DNA from: Candidatus Bathyarchaeota archaeon
Lineage (GTDB): Archaea > Thermoproteota > Bathyarchaeia > TCS64
Reading direction: 5' to 3'
DNA: 53,634 nucleotides
Assembly: GCA_020346605.1 (NCBI GenBank)
Contig: CP070784.1
Span: 1,204,335 to 1,257,968, forward strand
This document shows positions 33,838-42,920 of the stretch, piece by piece. Position numbers and translations under genes: made by a program. The first letter of the stretch is position 1. The number at the start of each line of letters is the position of its first letter. A model generated the notes under the pieces. That model had not been told where the DNA came from. It did not search any database and saw nothing but the letters and a program-made list of their open reading frames with translations.

Positions 33838-34607
33838 CCTCTGCTCCCTCCCCAGATCTCATCGAGTATCGTGAAGGCAGACCTCGACCACACGACCAGC
33901 CTTCCGGGATGGGCCCCAGGCGCGAGCAGTTCGGCGTTCAGGTCCGCGACCTTGACAACGTCGACGCCCGGCAGGTTTGCGGCGGCCTTCGCTATACCCT
34001 GATCCTCCGAAACAACTATCAGCGGGCCCTTTCCGACCTTCCTCTTGCGCCCTCTGGTCTTGCCCCTACCGGCCCTTATCTTCTTGCGGTCGGCTCTCTC
34101 CACGTCGGCCCAGAGGCCGAGGCTTTCGAAGAGCGCCTTGACCTCCTTTGTCCTCTGCAACGACTGGATCTCGTCGCCCACTATCAGCGGGAGCTGGCTG
34201 ACAGCGTCGATGGCGTGGCCACGCCCGGCGACGAGTTCCCTCACAGCCGTGGCTGCGATCCCCGACTTTATAGCGAGGCGCCTCTCCTTATTGTTGATCC
34301 TCTTGTAGATGACCTTCTCAGACCTCGGCGGGAACGCCATGTGTCCTCCAACGATGCTTACTCCGAAGGCTGCCCGACTGCTGCCTCTGAGCCTGGGCAC
34401 CCTGGCTATCCCTCTTCCGGTTCCCCAGGACTCAGCGGTGGTCCGCTTCCCGGCCATGGGGTCCCTACCCTGGGGCTGGAATCCGTGGGACTGCTGGTGG
34501 ATCACGGACTTCTTGATGACGTCGCGCCTGATAGGAGTACAGAAGACCTCAGGTAGGTCTACCTCGCCCTCCTTCTCGTTGTTGAGGTTGAACACCGGGA
34601 CGCTCAT
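33834..34607 (-). CDS. rpl4: 50S ribosomal protein L4 (uL4)
   Basis: The 257-residue archaeal/eukaryotic-type L4 starts MSVPVFNLNNEKEGEVDLPEVFCTPIRRDVI and has GTGRGIARVPRLRG in the extended loop lining the exit tunnel, then GRGKTRGRKRKVGKGPLIV. Normal length, between L3 (1-nt gap) and L23. Confidence 0.95.
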   Translation of the reverse strand: MSVPVFNLNNEKEGEVDLPEVFCTPIRRDVIKKSVIHQQSHGFQPQGRDPMAGKRTTAESWGTGRGIARVPRLRGSSRAAFGVSIVGGHMAFPPRSEKVIYKRINNKERRLAIKSGIAATAVRELVAGRGHAIDAVSQLPLIVGDEIQSLQRTKEVKALFESLGLWADVERADRKKIRAGRGKTRGRKRKVGKGPLIVVSEDQGIAKAAANLPGVDVVKVADLNAELLAPGAHPGRLVVWSRSAFTILDEIWGGSRG

Positions 34608-34608
34608 C

Positions 34609-35619
34609 TCAGTCGTCCTCCACCTGCCTCATAAACTCGTTGTTGACGTAGGTCACCTGGGGCGCCTCAGATGGGTATCTGGGTCTCCTCAACGCCTTCC
34701 TGAGCTTTATGAGCCTCTTGGCTGGGCCCATGACGCTGCCCCTGACGAGGAGGTAGTTTCCTTTAACCATTCCGTAGCGGTTGAACCCTCCTGGTGGCGT
34801 GACCCTCTCGGGATCAGATCCCATGAGGAGGATTCGCTTGTTATACTCAGTCCTGTTGTGGAAGCCCATCTGGCCAGCCCTGGGGACGCCCGGCATAACC
34901 CTCCTCGGCCTCCAGGGGCCGATGGACGCCACACCCCTCCTGGTCTTCCGGGACTTGTGTTGAAGTATCCTGATGCCCCACCTCTTGACGGGGCCCTGGA
35001 AGCCCTTGCCCTTGGTGACACCTACGACGTCGATGGACTCTCCAGCGTTGAAGACATCCGAGATCTCTATCGTCTCGCCGATGAGTTCCTTGGCATACTC
35101 AAGCTGCTTTTCTATGGTACCCCCTCCCACGGGGATCTCCATGAGATCGGGCTTCTTCTTGGGGACGGATGTGAGCCTCGGCTGGGTCGCCGTTATTACT
35201 CTCAACTGGGCGATCTTGTCCTTCCGGTCCTCTATTCTCTTGAAGGCCCGATCCTGTCCTGCTCCGCCGTGGGTCTTCACGGTCCTGAGGACGTCCACAG
35301 GTAAATCGTCCATCCAAGCCTCGGAGAGAGCCTTGAGGCCGTCCCAGGTCTTCTCGTAAGCCCTCACGCCTACAACGGTCATGGGGGGGGCGTCGATCAC
35401 CGTGGCTGCGTTCTTCATCTCTTTACCGAAGTCGGGAGATCTGTCCCTGTCCTCGACGACGAAGGCGTGGGTCATCCCGGCCTTGTACCCGGCGAAGCCC
35501 AGGAGCCCTGGGGCACCGTTCGCCTCGGGCCAGTGGGTTATCCTGCCATTCATATTCTTGGCCCGTTTCCTCGGCGAGAATGCTCTCGAACCACGCTTCG
35601 GCGACCTTACCCTGGGCAT
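34609..35619 (-). CDS. rpl3: 50S ribosomal protein L3 (uL3)
   Basis: The 336-residue archaeal L3 starts MPRVRSPKRGSRAFSPRKRAKNMNGRI and has VVGVTKGKGFQGPVKRWGIRILQHKSRKTRRGVASIGPW and AGQMGFHNRTEYNKRILLMG. It is the first gene of the block; a TATA-like TTTAAAT at 35669-35675 precedes it by about 50 nt. Confidence 0.96.
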   Translation of the reverse strand: MPRVRSPKRGSRAFSPRKRAKNMNGRITHWPEANGAPGLLGFAGYKAGMTHAFVVEDRDRSPDFGKEMKNAATVIDAPPMTVVGVRAYEKTWDGLKALSEAWMDDLPVDVLRTVKTHGGAGQDRAFKRIEDRKDKIAQLRVITATQPRLTSVPKKKPDLMEIPVGGGTIEKQLEYAKELIGETIEISDVFNAGESIDVVGVTKGKGFQGPVKRWGIRILQHKSRKTRRGVASIGPWRPRRVMPGVPRAGQMGFHNRTEYNKRILLMGSDPERVTPPGGFNRYGMVKGNYLLVRGSVMGPAKRLIKLRKALRRPRYPSEAPQVTYVNNEFMRQVEDD

Positions 35620-35668
35620 CCGAATACACCCTATTTTGGATTAGCTGTTATGATTCAACGCGGCTGAG

Positions 35669-35675
35669 ATTTAAA
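35669..35675 (-). promoter_or_regulatory. TATA box of the L3-S19 transcription unit
   Basis: ATTTAAA on the + strand (TTTAAAT on the coding strand) lies about 50 nt before the L3 ATG. A second AT-rich box TTTATACG is a few nt further upstream. Confidence 0.45.
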
Positions 35676-35786
35676 GGATTCGTATAAATGGAAAAAACGC
35701 TTGTTACCCATGTTTCGTGGATGAAAAACAGGCCTTTTCGTACAGACCTTCATTCCAGTTCCTTTTTTCCCGGAGTGATGAACAAC

Positions 35787-36440
35787 TCAATTTGGGTAAG
35801 GGCAGAGATCTCTCAAGAAACATCCACCACATTTCGGCCTTAACGCTCTGCAGATGTCTCGTCCAAACTGTATGAGCAGGACGTGGACATCCTCATGCCT
35901 CCCAGTGGGAGCTGTGGACTCCAGTGCGCTACGCACTTGTTCGTATCCTGCATTCTCAGGGACGATACCGAGGCGCTTCGAGATCCGGAAGATGTGTCGG
36001 TCAACCGGTATAATCTGCTTCCCAGCGTCGAACATGAGGAGCACGTCCGCAGTCTTGTAGCCTACACCAGTTAGGCCCATCAGCTCCTCCCTGGCCTCCT
36101 CGTAAGGCATCACCAAGACCTGCGTCAAGTCACCGTCGAAACGAGCCAGGACCTCCTCCGCCACATTCTTCAGCACGACGCTCCTCCTGTTGTACATCCC
36201 CGCAGGTTTGATGGCCTCGGCGATGGCTTCGATGGGAGCTGCAGCCAGGCTCTCCGGGATCGCACCGACGGAGGATTCCAGGCGGCTGTAGGCTGTGGAC
36301 TCGTTCTTGTAGTTCGTGTTCTGACTCAGGATTATTCGGACTAGGCTCCTGAAAGGGTCTGCTGCCTTTGGTCTCCAGGGCCTCTTGTAGTTTTCGAGGA
36401 GCCTCTTCAGGATCTCCTCATCCCGGCTCAACGGTCTCAA
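35787..36440 (-). CDS. nth: Endonuclease III (Nth), base excision DNA glycosylase
   Basis: The 217-residue enzyme removes oxidised pyrimidines and nicks abasic sites. The helix-hairpin-helix LTGVGYKTADV holds the catalytic Lys, the catalytic Asp is in VDRHIFRISKRLG, and the [4Fe-4S] ligands have the C-x6-C-x2-C-x5-C spacing at the C-terminus (CRALRPKCGGCFLRDLC). The start is TTG 36440 or 36431, overlapping the end of hflX, so the two are coupled. Confidence 0.93.
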   Translation of the reverse strand: MRPLSRDEEILKRLLENYKRPWRPKAADPFRSLVRIILSQNTNYKNESTAYSRLESSVGAIPESLAAAPIEAIAEAIKPAGMYNRRSVVLKNVAEEVLARFDGDLTQVLVMPYEEAREELMGLTGVGYKTADVLLMFDAGKQIIPVDRHIFRISKRLGIVPENAGYEQVRSALESTAPTGRHEDVHVLLIQFGRDICRALRPKCGGCFLRDLCPYPN

Positions 36441-37584
36441 CCTTTTTCAGCTCCCCGGGATGTACGACTGGCTCCGTGAGTAGCTTCAGCCTAGTAGTGA
36501 TCAACTCCAAGAGCCCCTCCAAGTTGGTGCGGGCCTTCGCCGAGACCGTCGTCCACGGCAGCCCCAGGCGCTGCAAATCCAGCTCTTCGCCGATGGACGC
36601 TACTCCGCTCGGTTTTAGGTCCGTCTTGTTGATGACGACGAGGATGTGCTCCCTTGGTACGCCCATCCCCCTCAGGAGCCTCACGCCCTCGGAGAGCTTT
36701 ATCCTGAGGATGAGTGATGGATCGGTGATATCCAGCAGCAGTATCACGAGATCTGCGTTCCTCATGTCCTCGATGTTGAGCTCGAAGCTCCTGATGAGGT
36801 TGGGATCGACGTCAATGACAAACCCGATTGTGTCGATGAATAGGAGCGTCGTCTCGTGGTCGACGAAGCGCCTCTGGTACTTGCTGCTCAGCGTTGTGAA
36901 GGGGCGGTCGCTCACCAGCTTGTCGTCCCCTGTTAGCGCGTTGAAGAGGCTCGTCTTCCCGGCGTTGTAGTAGCCCGCTATGCAGACCGTCGGGAACCCG
37001 AGGCGCTGCCTCTTCCTGATCCTCTGGCGGTTCTCCTTCACGAGGCTCTCGATCTGCTTGCGGATGCGGGCCTGCCGCCTTGTCAGCTCCCTTAGCTGGC
37101 TGTGGAAGGCGTACTCGCCCATGCTCCTGAAGAAGGGGCGGTCGTTATGGTAGCGGAGGCTCGCCTCGAGCTTGAAGTAGGGTGCCAGCTTCTCCAGCCG
37201 GGCCGCCTCGATCTGGAGCTTACTCAGATTGTCCGAGGACATTCTGTCGAAGATCTCCAGTGTCACCTCGTAGCGGTCCACCACGTCGACACCCAGCGCC
37301 CTGATGAGATTGATCTTCTGGCTGCTCCTCAGATAATTGTAGAAGACGACGAGATTGAGGCTGTGCCTCTGGACATAGCGCCTGATCTCCTTGACCTTAC
37401 CGCTGCCGACGTGGTACTTGGCGAAGGACCTGTGCCTGCTCTGGACCACCTCGCCCACCACCTCGATATTGAGTGTCTCGACGAGCCTACGGAGCTCGTC
37501 AAGCTTGATTTTGTAAATGACGTGGTCATGGACGTTAGTCTTGAGCATGCAGAGGACCGCTTTACCCTTCACGTGTGATTGCAT
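36418..37584 (-). CDS. hflX: GTPase HflX
   Basis: The 388-residue protein has the HflX N-terminal nucleotide-binding domain with YHVGSGKVKEIRRYVQ (residues about 57-72), a coiled linker (RQARIRKQIESLVKENRQRIRKRQR), and a G domain with G1 GYYNAGKTS, G3 DTIGF and G4 NKTD. HflX binds the 50S subunit and can split stalled or stressed ribosomes. A 7-bp inverted repeat lies 15-34 nt before the start. The C-terminus overlaps nth. Confidence 0.93.
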   Translation of the reverse strand: MQSHVKGKAVLCMLKTNVHDHVIYKIKLDELRRLVETLNIEVVGEVVQSRHRSFAKYHVGSGKVKEIRRYVQRHSLNLVVFYNYLRSSQKINLIRALGVDVVDRYEVTLEIFDRMSSDNLSKLQIEAARLEKLAPYFKLEASLRYHNDRPFFRSMGEYAFHSQLRELTRRQARIRKQIESLVKENRQRIRKRQRLGFPTVCIAGYYNAGKTSLFNALTGDDKLVSDRPFTTLSSKYQRRFVDHETTLLFIDTIGFVIDVDPNLIRSFELNIEDMRNADLVILLLDITDPSLILRIKLSEGVRLLRGMGVPREHILVVINKTDLKPSGVASIGEELDLQRLGLPWTTVSAKARTNLEGLLELITTRLKLLTEPVVHPGELKKVETVEPG

Positions 37585-37598
37585 CTATGTTGGTCCTT

Positions 37599-37618
37599 AG
37601 TCTTTGATTGTAAAGACT
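37599..37618. repeat. Inverted repeat upstream of hflX
   Basis: AGTCTTT (37599-37605) and AAAGACT (37612-37618) are perfect arms with a 6-nt spacer. The position just before the hflX start suits an operator or an mRNA hairpin. Confidence 0.4.
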
Positions 37619-37721
37619 GTGCACTCGCTCCCTTAAAGGTGATTTCCAAACAGTACATCGGGCATATACAATGAATATTCAGAAGAATTGCTTCAATGAG
37701 TCTTCGAACAACGAAATCTGA

Positions 37722-37919
37722 TTAATCCAGTAGGAGGGCTTCGTAGCAGGAGAGGTGGTACCACTTCATCCTGCTTCCCCTACGCGAGGGTTTGGACATA
37801 ACGACATCGTAAAGTTGGAACTCCCGTTGGCACTGGGAGCACCTGAAGTCGTCACCGAACCTGGCTTTCATCGAGTTGAAGACAGCTTTCTTCAAGGCGT
37901 ATATGCGGTACCGCGGCAA
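37722..37919 (-). CDS. Small zinc-binding protein (CxxC...HxxC)
   Basis: The 65-residue protein has C27-x2-C30 (FRCSQCQREF) and a second pair in WYHLSCYE (H55, C58), a compact zinc knuckle or treble clef. It is basic (SKPSRRGSRMKW). I have no family name for it; similar short proteins are common in TACK archaea and may bind RNA or DNA. It is followed by no gene on the same strand before nothing else to 37722, with hflX beyond. Confidence 0.75.
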   Translation of the reverse strand: MPRYRIYALKKAVFNSMKARFGDDFRCSQCQREFQLYDVVMSKPSRRGSRMKWYHLSCYEALLLD

Positions 37920-38041
37920 TTCTATGACCTAATCTTGGAACTTTCATTTAGGTTGGGTCAAGCTCGATAAGTAATTTATGTCAGCGAAGGGGCGATGCCC
38001 AGTAAACTCAGTTTTATGAGTCTTCGATTTGATGATCGCGC

Positions 38042-39331
38042 CTACTCTCCGTTGACATCCTCCTCTTTAGGCTCCTCTATGAAGAGAAACGTAATTAGAA
38101 GAGAGGGCAGGGCGAAGACAACCTGTACCTGCCACGGGAGGGCGTGAGAAATGTTGTCGTACATGAAGCCTCCGACCAGCTGCCCCACGGCGGCAGTTAT
38201 CAAAGTGAAGAACCCTGTTGACCCCGAGACCTTGCCGCGGTGCTCCCTCGGGACCAGGTCGGCCATCAGTGAGGATGACGACGCCATCAGCGTGATCTGG
38301 AGCACGCCTATGAGGGGCATCGCCACGAGCAGCCTGTAGAAGTTCCCCCAGAGGAAGAGGGGCATGAGCAGAATCCAGAGAATGTAGGCAACCATGAGCG
38401 GCCTCTTCTTCCCAGTCCTGTCGATGATCTTGCCTATGGGGATCGCTAGAATGATCATGGAGACGAACAGTGTCGTGATGATGAATGCCCAGTTCACTTC
38501 GCTGATGCCGAGATGGTCGACGATCCAGAAGATCATGATGGGCTGGAAGAGCCCTGTCGCGAAGCTGCCGATGATGTTTGTCAGGAACAGGACGAACGCT
38601 GATCGGGGAAGGTCGCGCCAGACGCGCAAACCCTCCGATATTGACTTGGGGTAGATGCCGAGAAGCTCTCTTCCATTTATGTTCTCCGGGTCTGACAGCG
38701 TCTCCCTGAGCCTAAGCCGGAAAAGACCAGCGACCAAGAAGGCGAAAGCCACGAAACTGTAGCCGATCCTCATGCTGCGAACCAGTCCGAACTGGGTGAA
38801 CAGCCAGCTGGCGACCAGGGGAGCCGGCGTCGTTGACACGCTGTTGATGAGGTTCATTATCGAGAAGCCCATCCCCCTCCTGTCCTGGGGGAGCGAGTCT
38901 GCTATGATGGCGTTCAGCGCGGGGCCGTATATCAAGCACAGGCTGCTGATGATGGAGCCGATCATGATGGTCTGCCAGTTGGGTGCTAGAGCATAGAAAA
39001 CGTAGGCGACGGCGACTCCGAAGGTCATGGTTGAGATGAGCCACTTCCTGCCGTACTTGTCGGCGAGGTAGCCGCCGGGAAACTGGACGAGGGCTTGGGT
39101 TATCAGTGAGGTAAAGGCTATCAGTCCCACGATGGAGGCCGAGCCTCCCAACGCCTTCACGTAGAGCCCGTAGTAGGTGCCAGGTATCTCCCTGGCGAAG
39201 TCCATCAGTATCCAGCTGAGGACCAGGATCAGGAAGTTACCCTTAATGAAGCCGAACTCGTTGCGAAAACGTTCTATCATGCCACCCCCATCCTGGGTGT
39301 CGACAACAGATCGTTCGTCAGCAGCGTCCAA
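38042..39331 (-). CDS. MFS transporter (third of a tandem set)
   Basis: The 429-residue protein has 12 predicted TM helices. MFS motif A is GGYLADKYGRKWLI; the C-half counterpart is IPIGKIIDRTGKKRPLMV. It is a paralogue of the gene at 40581-41867 (FGFIKGNFLILV vs FGFIRGNFLLII, and DRRGMGFSIMNLINSVSTTPAPL vs DRRGTGYSIINLITSASTTPSPL). A shorter start MIERF at 39280 is possible. The three genes run in one direction with gaps of 3 and 22 nt, so they are probably an operon. Substrate unknown; drug or metabolite export is a reasonable guess. Confidence 0.88.
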   Translation of the reverse strand: MDAADERSVVDTQDGGGMIERFRNEFGFIKGNFLILVLSWILMDFAREIPGTYYGLYVKALGGSASIVGLIAFTSLITQALVQFPGGYLADKYGRKWLISTMTFGVAVAYVFYALAPNWQTIMIGSIISSLCLIYGPALNAIIADSLPQDRRGMGFSIMNLINSVSTTPAPLVASWLFTQFGLVRSMRIGYSFVAFAFLVAGLFRLRLRETLSDPENINGRELLGIYPKSISEGLRVWRDLPRSAFVLFLTNIIGSFATGLFQPIMIFWIVDHLGISEVNWAFIITTLFVSMIILAIPIGKIIDRTGKKRPLMVAYILWILLMPLFLWGNFYRLLVAMPLIGVLQITLMASSSSLMADLVPREHRGKVSGSTGFFTLITAAVGQLVGGFMYDNISHALPWQVQVVFALPSLLITFLFIEEPKEEDVNGE

Positions 39332-39353
39332 TTAATCAGCCCCTTTGGTTCTG

Positions 39354-40577
39354 TCAGGTTCCATCTACAATTACTTCTTCTATCAAGGTCTCTTCGTCTT
39401 TCTTTAAGAGTGTGAAATAGAGGCAGGCTAGGACTGCGCTAAGCCCACCCCCTACGAAGGCCGGAAGATCCAGCGACGTTTCCATGAGCTGCCCCCCGAG
39501 CCAGGGAGCCACGACACCCCCTACCTGGTTGGCCATATTCCTTACGCTGTTGGCTGACGATTTCTCCTCCTCGCGGAGAAGCTTCATGTAGAGGGAGCCT
39601 ATCAGGGGGTTTGCTGTCGTCCGCAGGCCGAGTCTTGCGATGTAAAGCACCGAGATCCAGGCGAAGCTGGGCGCGAAGGGCATCAGGAGGTAGAAGGGGG
39701 TCGCCAGCCCTATCATGACAGTGATCGCCTTCAATGTTCCCAGCTTCCTGGAGATCCAGGGCGCGAGGGCGTTCGCTCCGGCTGAGACGAAGTTGGACGC
39801 GAAGAACAGGGTGCCTAGGGCGTCAGACTCCACGCCGAACTTGCTGTTGGTATAATAGGTGAAGAGATTGAAGAAGACGTTGCCGCTGACCATGCTGACG
39901 ACGCTCAGGAGGAAGAACTTTGCGATGATTCCCTTGGACTTGATCATGAGCCGGAAGCCGTTGTTGCTCTCAGGTTCGACGGCTCCCCTGAGGGAGAGGA
40001 GGTAGAGGGGCGTCTGCACAAGGACGACGACCCCGGCTACAGCAATCACAACCCAATAGGAATGCTGGACGCTGACGCCTAGATCCTTCACCAACATCGG
40101 TGGAACCCACCCAACGAGGTTTCCCAGCGACATGGTCAAGATGTTGAGGAAACCCCACAGCCCGAAGGCACGGTCCATGTCGTCTTTATCGAAGAAGGAA
40201 GAGTACAGGGGGGTCAAGACCACGAAGGTGGCGTTGCTCAGCCCAATCATGAAGAAACATATGGCGAAGAGTTCGTAGGTCCTCGCGAATAGGATCATGA
40301 AGAGGCTTACACAGATCAGGATGAATCCAAAGACCATCATCTTCTTCTTCCCGTACCTGTCGGCGAGTATCCCGGCGGGCACCGTCAGTATCGCGGCGCC
40401 CAGGGGGTTCATCATGACCATGGCGCCGATCGCGGTGCTGTCGAACCCTAGGGAGATAAGGTAAAGCTGGAACACGACGTTTATCATCCCGTTGCCCAGC
40501 CCATTGAGGGCCGCAGCGGACAGGAATATCTTCGCATGGGTCGAGACCCTGTCAGGCACGAATGATTTCAGTTCCAA
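39354..40577 (-). CDS. MFS transporter (second of a tandem set)
   Basis: The 407-residue protein is a member of the major facilitator superfamily from a different subgroup than its two neighbours. Motif A-like VPAGILADRYGKKKMMVFG is in the N-half. 12 TM helices are expected. It begins 3 nt after the upstream MFS gene, so translation is coupled. Substrate unknown. Confidence 0.87.
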   Translation of the reverse strand: MELKSFVPDRVSTHAKIFLSAAALNGLGNGMINVVFQLYLISLGFDSTAIGAMVMMNPLGAAILTVPAGILADRYGKKKMMVFGFILICVSLFMILFARTYELFAICFFMIGLSNATFVVLTPLYSSFFDKDDMDRAFGLWGFLNILTMSLGNLVGWVPPMLVKDLGVSVQHSYWVVIAVAGVVVLVQTPLYLLSLRGAVEPESNNGFRLMIKSKGIIAKFFLLSVVSMVSGNVFFNLFTYYTNSKFGVESDALGTLFFASNFVSAGANALAPWISRKLGTLKAITVMIGLATPFYLLMPFAPSFAWISVLYIARLGLRTTANPLIGSLYMKLLREEEKSSANSVRNMANQVGGVVAPWLGGQLMETSLDLPAFVGGGLSAVLACLYFTLLKKDEETLIEEVIVDGT

Positions 40578-40580
40578 GTC

Positions 40581-41867
40581 TTAGACCCCGTTTATCTCTT
40601 CCTTCCCGGGCTCTTTGACGAAGAACAGGATCATGAAGAACGCTGGGATCGTCGATGCCCACATTATGTACAGAGGCAATTGATGGGAGACGTTCTCGTA
40701 GATGAGCCCGCCCAGAATCTGACCAATCGAGGCGGATATCAGCACGAAGAACGCGCGGGAGCCTGAGATCTTCCCCCGGTGTTCGGGGGGGATCAGGTCT
40801 GCGGTGAGGGCCTGCGATGCGGTGCCGATCAAGATGTTGACGAGGGCTATGACGGGGGCGAGGAGCAGAAGCTTCACAAAGTCCCCCCAGATCAGGAAGG
40901 GCATGGCGAGGGGGATCAGCAGGAAACTCGCCAGAAGGGGGATCTTCTTCCCGACCTTGTCAATGATCTTACCGCATGGATAGGAGAGGACGATGACCGA
41001 GGCCGAGATGACGGCGCCCAGCACGGCTAGGTCGCTGTAGGTGATGGCCAGCTCGTCCCTCAGATAGAAGGCGAAGATGACGTTGAACATCGAGTTCGGT
41101 AACTGGTAGAAGACGAAGGTGATCATGAGCGCGAGGGCCGTCCTCGGGACCTCCCCCCACGTTCGGATCCCTTCCACGAACATCCTCGCCCCAGAGAAAG
41201 AGCTCAGCAGTCCCTTCACGCTCATCTTCTCGGGAGCCTCGACGGTCTCCTTCAGCCTCGAGCGGAGCAACCCGGCGATCAAGAAGGCGACGATGAGGAA
41301 TCCGAAGCTTATCCTCGTGCCGCTTACGAGTCCATAATTCGCATAGAGCATGCCCGCGATGAGTGGAGAGGGCGTCGTCGAGGCGCTGGTGATGAGATTG
41401 ATGATCGAGTAGCCGGTGCCCCGCCTGTCGGCTGGCAGGGTGTCCATGACCATGGCGTCAAAGGCGGGGGTGTAGATGAAGCATATTTGGCTGAAGACGG
41501 TAGCAACTATGATAGTCTGCCAGTTGGGGGCGAACATGTACAATAGGTACGAGAAGGCGGCCATAAACGTCATCGTGGTGATTATTGACTTACGTCCATA
41601 CTTGTCGGCTAGATACCCCCCTGGGAATTTGATGAGCGCCGAGATGATGGAGGATAAAGCTCCTATGAGCCCCACGATGGCAGCGGTCCCGCCGAGGGCC
41701 TCGACGTAATAGGGATAGTAGGTGAACGCCATCTCCTGGGTGAAGTCTATGAGCAACCAGCCGATGATGATCAGTAGGAAGTTGCCCCTGATGAAGCCAA
41801 ACTCGGACCTGATCCTTCCTAGGACCCCCTTCTCGTCCTCCTTGGACTCCGGAGTTTCCACTGCCAT
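40581..41867 (-). CDS. MFS transporter (first of a tandem set)
   Basis: The 428-residue protein has motif A FPGGYLADKYGRKSIIT and a C-half YPCGKIIDKVGKKIPLL. It is about as long as, and clearly similar to, the 38042-39331 protein along the whole length. It starts 51 nt after the stop of the bactofilin-like gene of module A on the same strand, so the transporters may be read from the same transcript. That link is inference. Confidence 0.88.
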   Translation of the reverse strand: MAVETPESKEDEKGVLGRIRSEFGFIRGNFLLIIIGWLLIDFTQEMAFTYYPYYVEALGGTAAIVGLIGALSSIISALIKFPGGYLADKYGRKSIITTMTFMAAFSYLLYMFAPNWQTIIVATVFSQICFIYTPAFDAMVMDTLPADRRGTGYSIINLITSASTTPSPLIAGMLYANYGLVSGTRISFGFLIVAFLIAGLLRSRLKETVEAPEKMSVKGLLSSFSGARMFVEGIRTWGEVPRTALALMITFVFYQLPNSMFNVIFAFYLRDELAITYSDLAVLGAVISASVIVLSYPCGKIIDKVGKKIPLLASFLLIPLAMPFLIWGDFVKLLLLAPVIALVNILIGTASQALTADLIPPEHRGKISGSRAFFVLISASIGQILGGLIYENVSHQLPLYIMWASTIPAFFMILFFVKEPGKEEINGV

Positions 41868-41918
41868 TTATACTGTCCCCTAATGCTCCCGACCTCTCAG
41901 GCAGCCCCTACGGGGCGC

Positions 41919-42773
41919 TCATATCTTCTCTGGCGGGTTGTGCACGAGGGCGTCCGCATGGACATCCATGGAGCCCAAGTACCTGACTCGCCCTCGGATC
42001 TCGCAGCCCTCCCCCAAGGTGACGTCACCGCCGGTGACGTTTTCACAGATCACGTTCTCCAGGTAGACGCTTGTCTTCGCAGTGATGTCAGTGGTGCGGA
42101 GGTCCCCCTCCCCTCTCTTCCCTGTGACTAACCTCAGAATGAAACGAGGGGTCCACACGCGCCTGTATCCCTTCCTGATATCAACGCTCTCGGCTTCGAT
42201 GCCGCCCTCGATGTGGGACCTGTAGAGGCATAACTCGGCGTTGAATGCGCCAGTTGTGAGCTTCCCATCGACGTCCATGGAGCCATCCAACTCGACGAAT
42301 TCTTTCGCCGTGATTTCACCTCCCACAGTCATTGAGCCATCTATCACGAGGGAACGTCCGAGTTCGATGTTCTCGCCGAAGCTCCCTGAACCGTTCACCT
42401 TCATCGTGTTGCCTATGGCGTTCCCCCCGATCTTGATGCTCCCCGAGGTCGTGATCTCGTTGAAGTAGACTCCACCATGTACGTTGGTGGAGCCCATGAG
42501 CCTCATTTTCTCTGCCTTGAGGTCTCCACGGAAGGTCACGCTCCCCGACGCCCTCACGCTGTTGACCTTGATGCCGCCGGGCAGGTATCCAGCCCCGTTG
42601 ACGACCACCTCCTCCGGCGAGATCCTCCCATTCCCGGCGATGTTGCCGCCCCCGAGTTTGGGTATGGAGAACCTACCGGCCCCGTTTATGTCGATGACAG
42701 GCATCTGTACATCTTCCAGGTCCTCCTCGTACTTCATCAACCGGTCTACGCCACGCTCAACCATCCGAGACAC
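41919..42773 (-). CDS. Bactofilin-like beta-solenoid protein (module A)
   Basis: The 284-residue protein has about ten short repeats of the form hydrophobic-x-hydrophobic-x-G(S/G)-x-hydrophobic (NGAGYLPGGIKVNSV, ASGSVTFRGDLKAEK, GSMTVGGEITAKEF, ELDGSMDVDGKLTTG), the pattern of polymer-forming bactofilins and archaeal halofilins. The solenoid is interrupted at residues 199-221 by a basic, aromatic segment (RKGYRRVWTPRFILRLVTGK) that could touch a membrane or nucleic acid. No signal peptide is present. The C-terminus (EGCEIRGRVRYLGSM, ending PPEKI) matches that of the second solenoid at 45674-47065. Partners upstream are an ArsR-like regulator, a membrane protein and a 44-residue peptide. Confidence 0.75.
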   Translation of the reverse strand: MSRMVERGVDRLMKYEEDLEDVQMPVIDINGAGRFSIPKLGGGNIAGNGRISPEEVVVNGAGYLPGGIKVNSVRASGSVTFRGDLKAEKMRLMGSTNVHGGVYFNEITTSGSIKIGGNAIGNTMKVNGSGSFGENIELGRSLVIDGSMTVGGEITAKEFVELDGSMDVDGKLTTGAFNAELCLYRSHIEGGIEAESVDIRKGYRRVWTPRFILRLVTGKRGEGDLRTTDITAKTSVYLENVICENVTGGDVTLGEGCEIRGRVRYLGSMDVHADALVHNPPEKI

Positions 42774-42782
42774 ACCAACCGG

Positions 42783-42917
42783 CTACTCGAAGCCGCTCGC
42801 TACCTTCAACGAGTCCCTGATCTCGAGGAGAAGCTGTTTCATCGCCTTCAGGCGCTTATCGGTCTCCCTCATGGCTTCATCATCCGAAAGCCTGGAGTAT
42901 TTTAGTTGCTGGGACAT
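42783..42917 (-). CDS. 44-residue helical peptide in bactofilin module A
   Basis: The reading frame gives MSQQLKYSRLSDDEAMRETD and then KRLKAMKQLLLEIRDSLKVA, ending SGFE. The second half is a strong amphipathic helix with heptad leucines. It resembles the C-terminal helix of the adjacent membrane protein (LEELDDIIEVLGEIRDILKSVEE): both contain an EIRD(S/I)LK motif. Spacing is 3 nt from the upstream gene and 9 nt to the solenoid gene, which supports a real coupled gene. It may bind the membrane protein or the solenoid through a coiled coil. Confidence 0.65.
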   Translation of the reverse strand: MSQQLKYSRLSDDEAMRETDKRLKAMKQLLLEIRDSLKVASGFE

Positions 42918-42920
42918 TTC

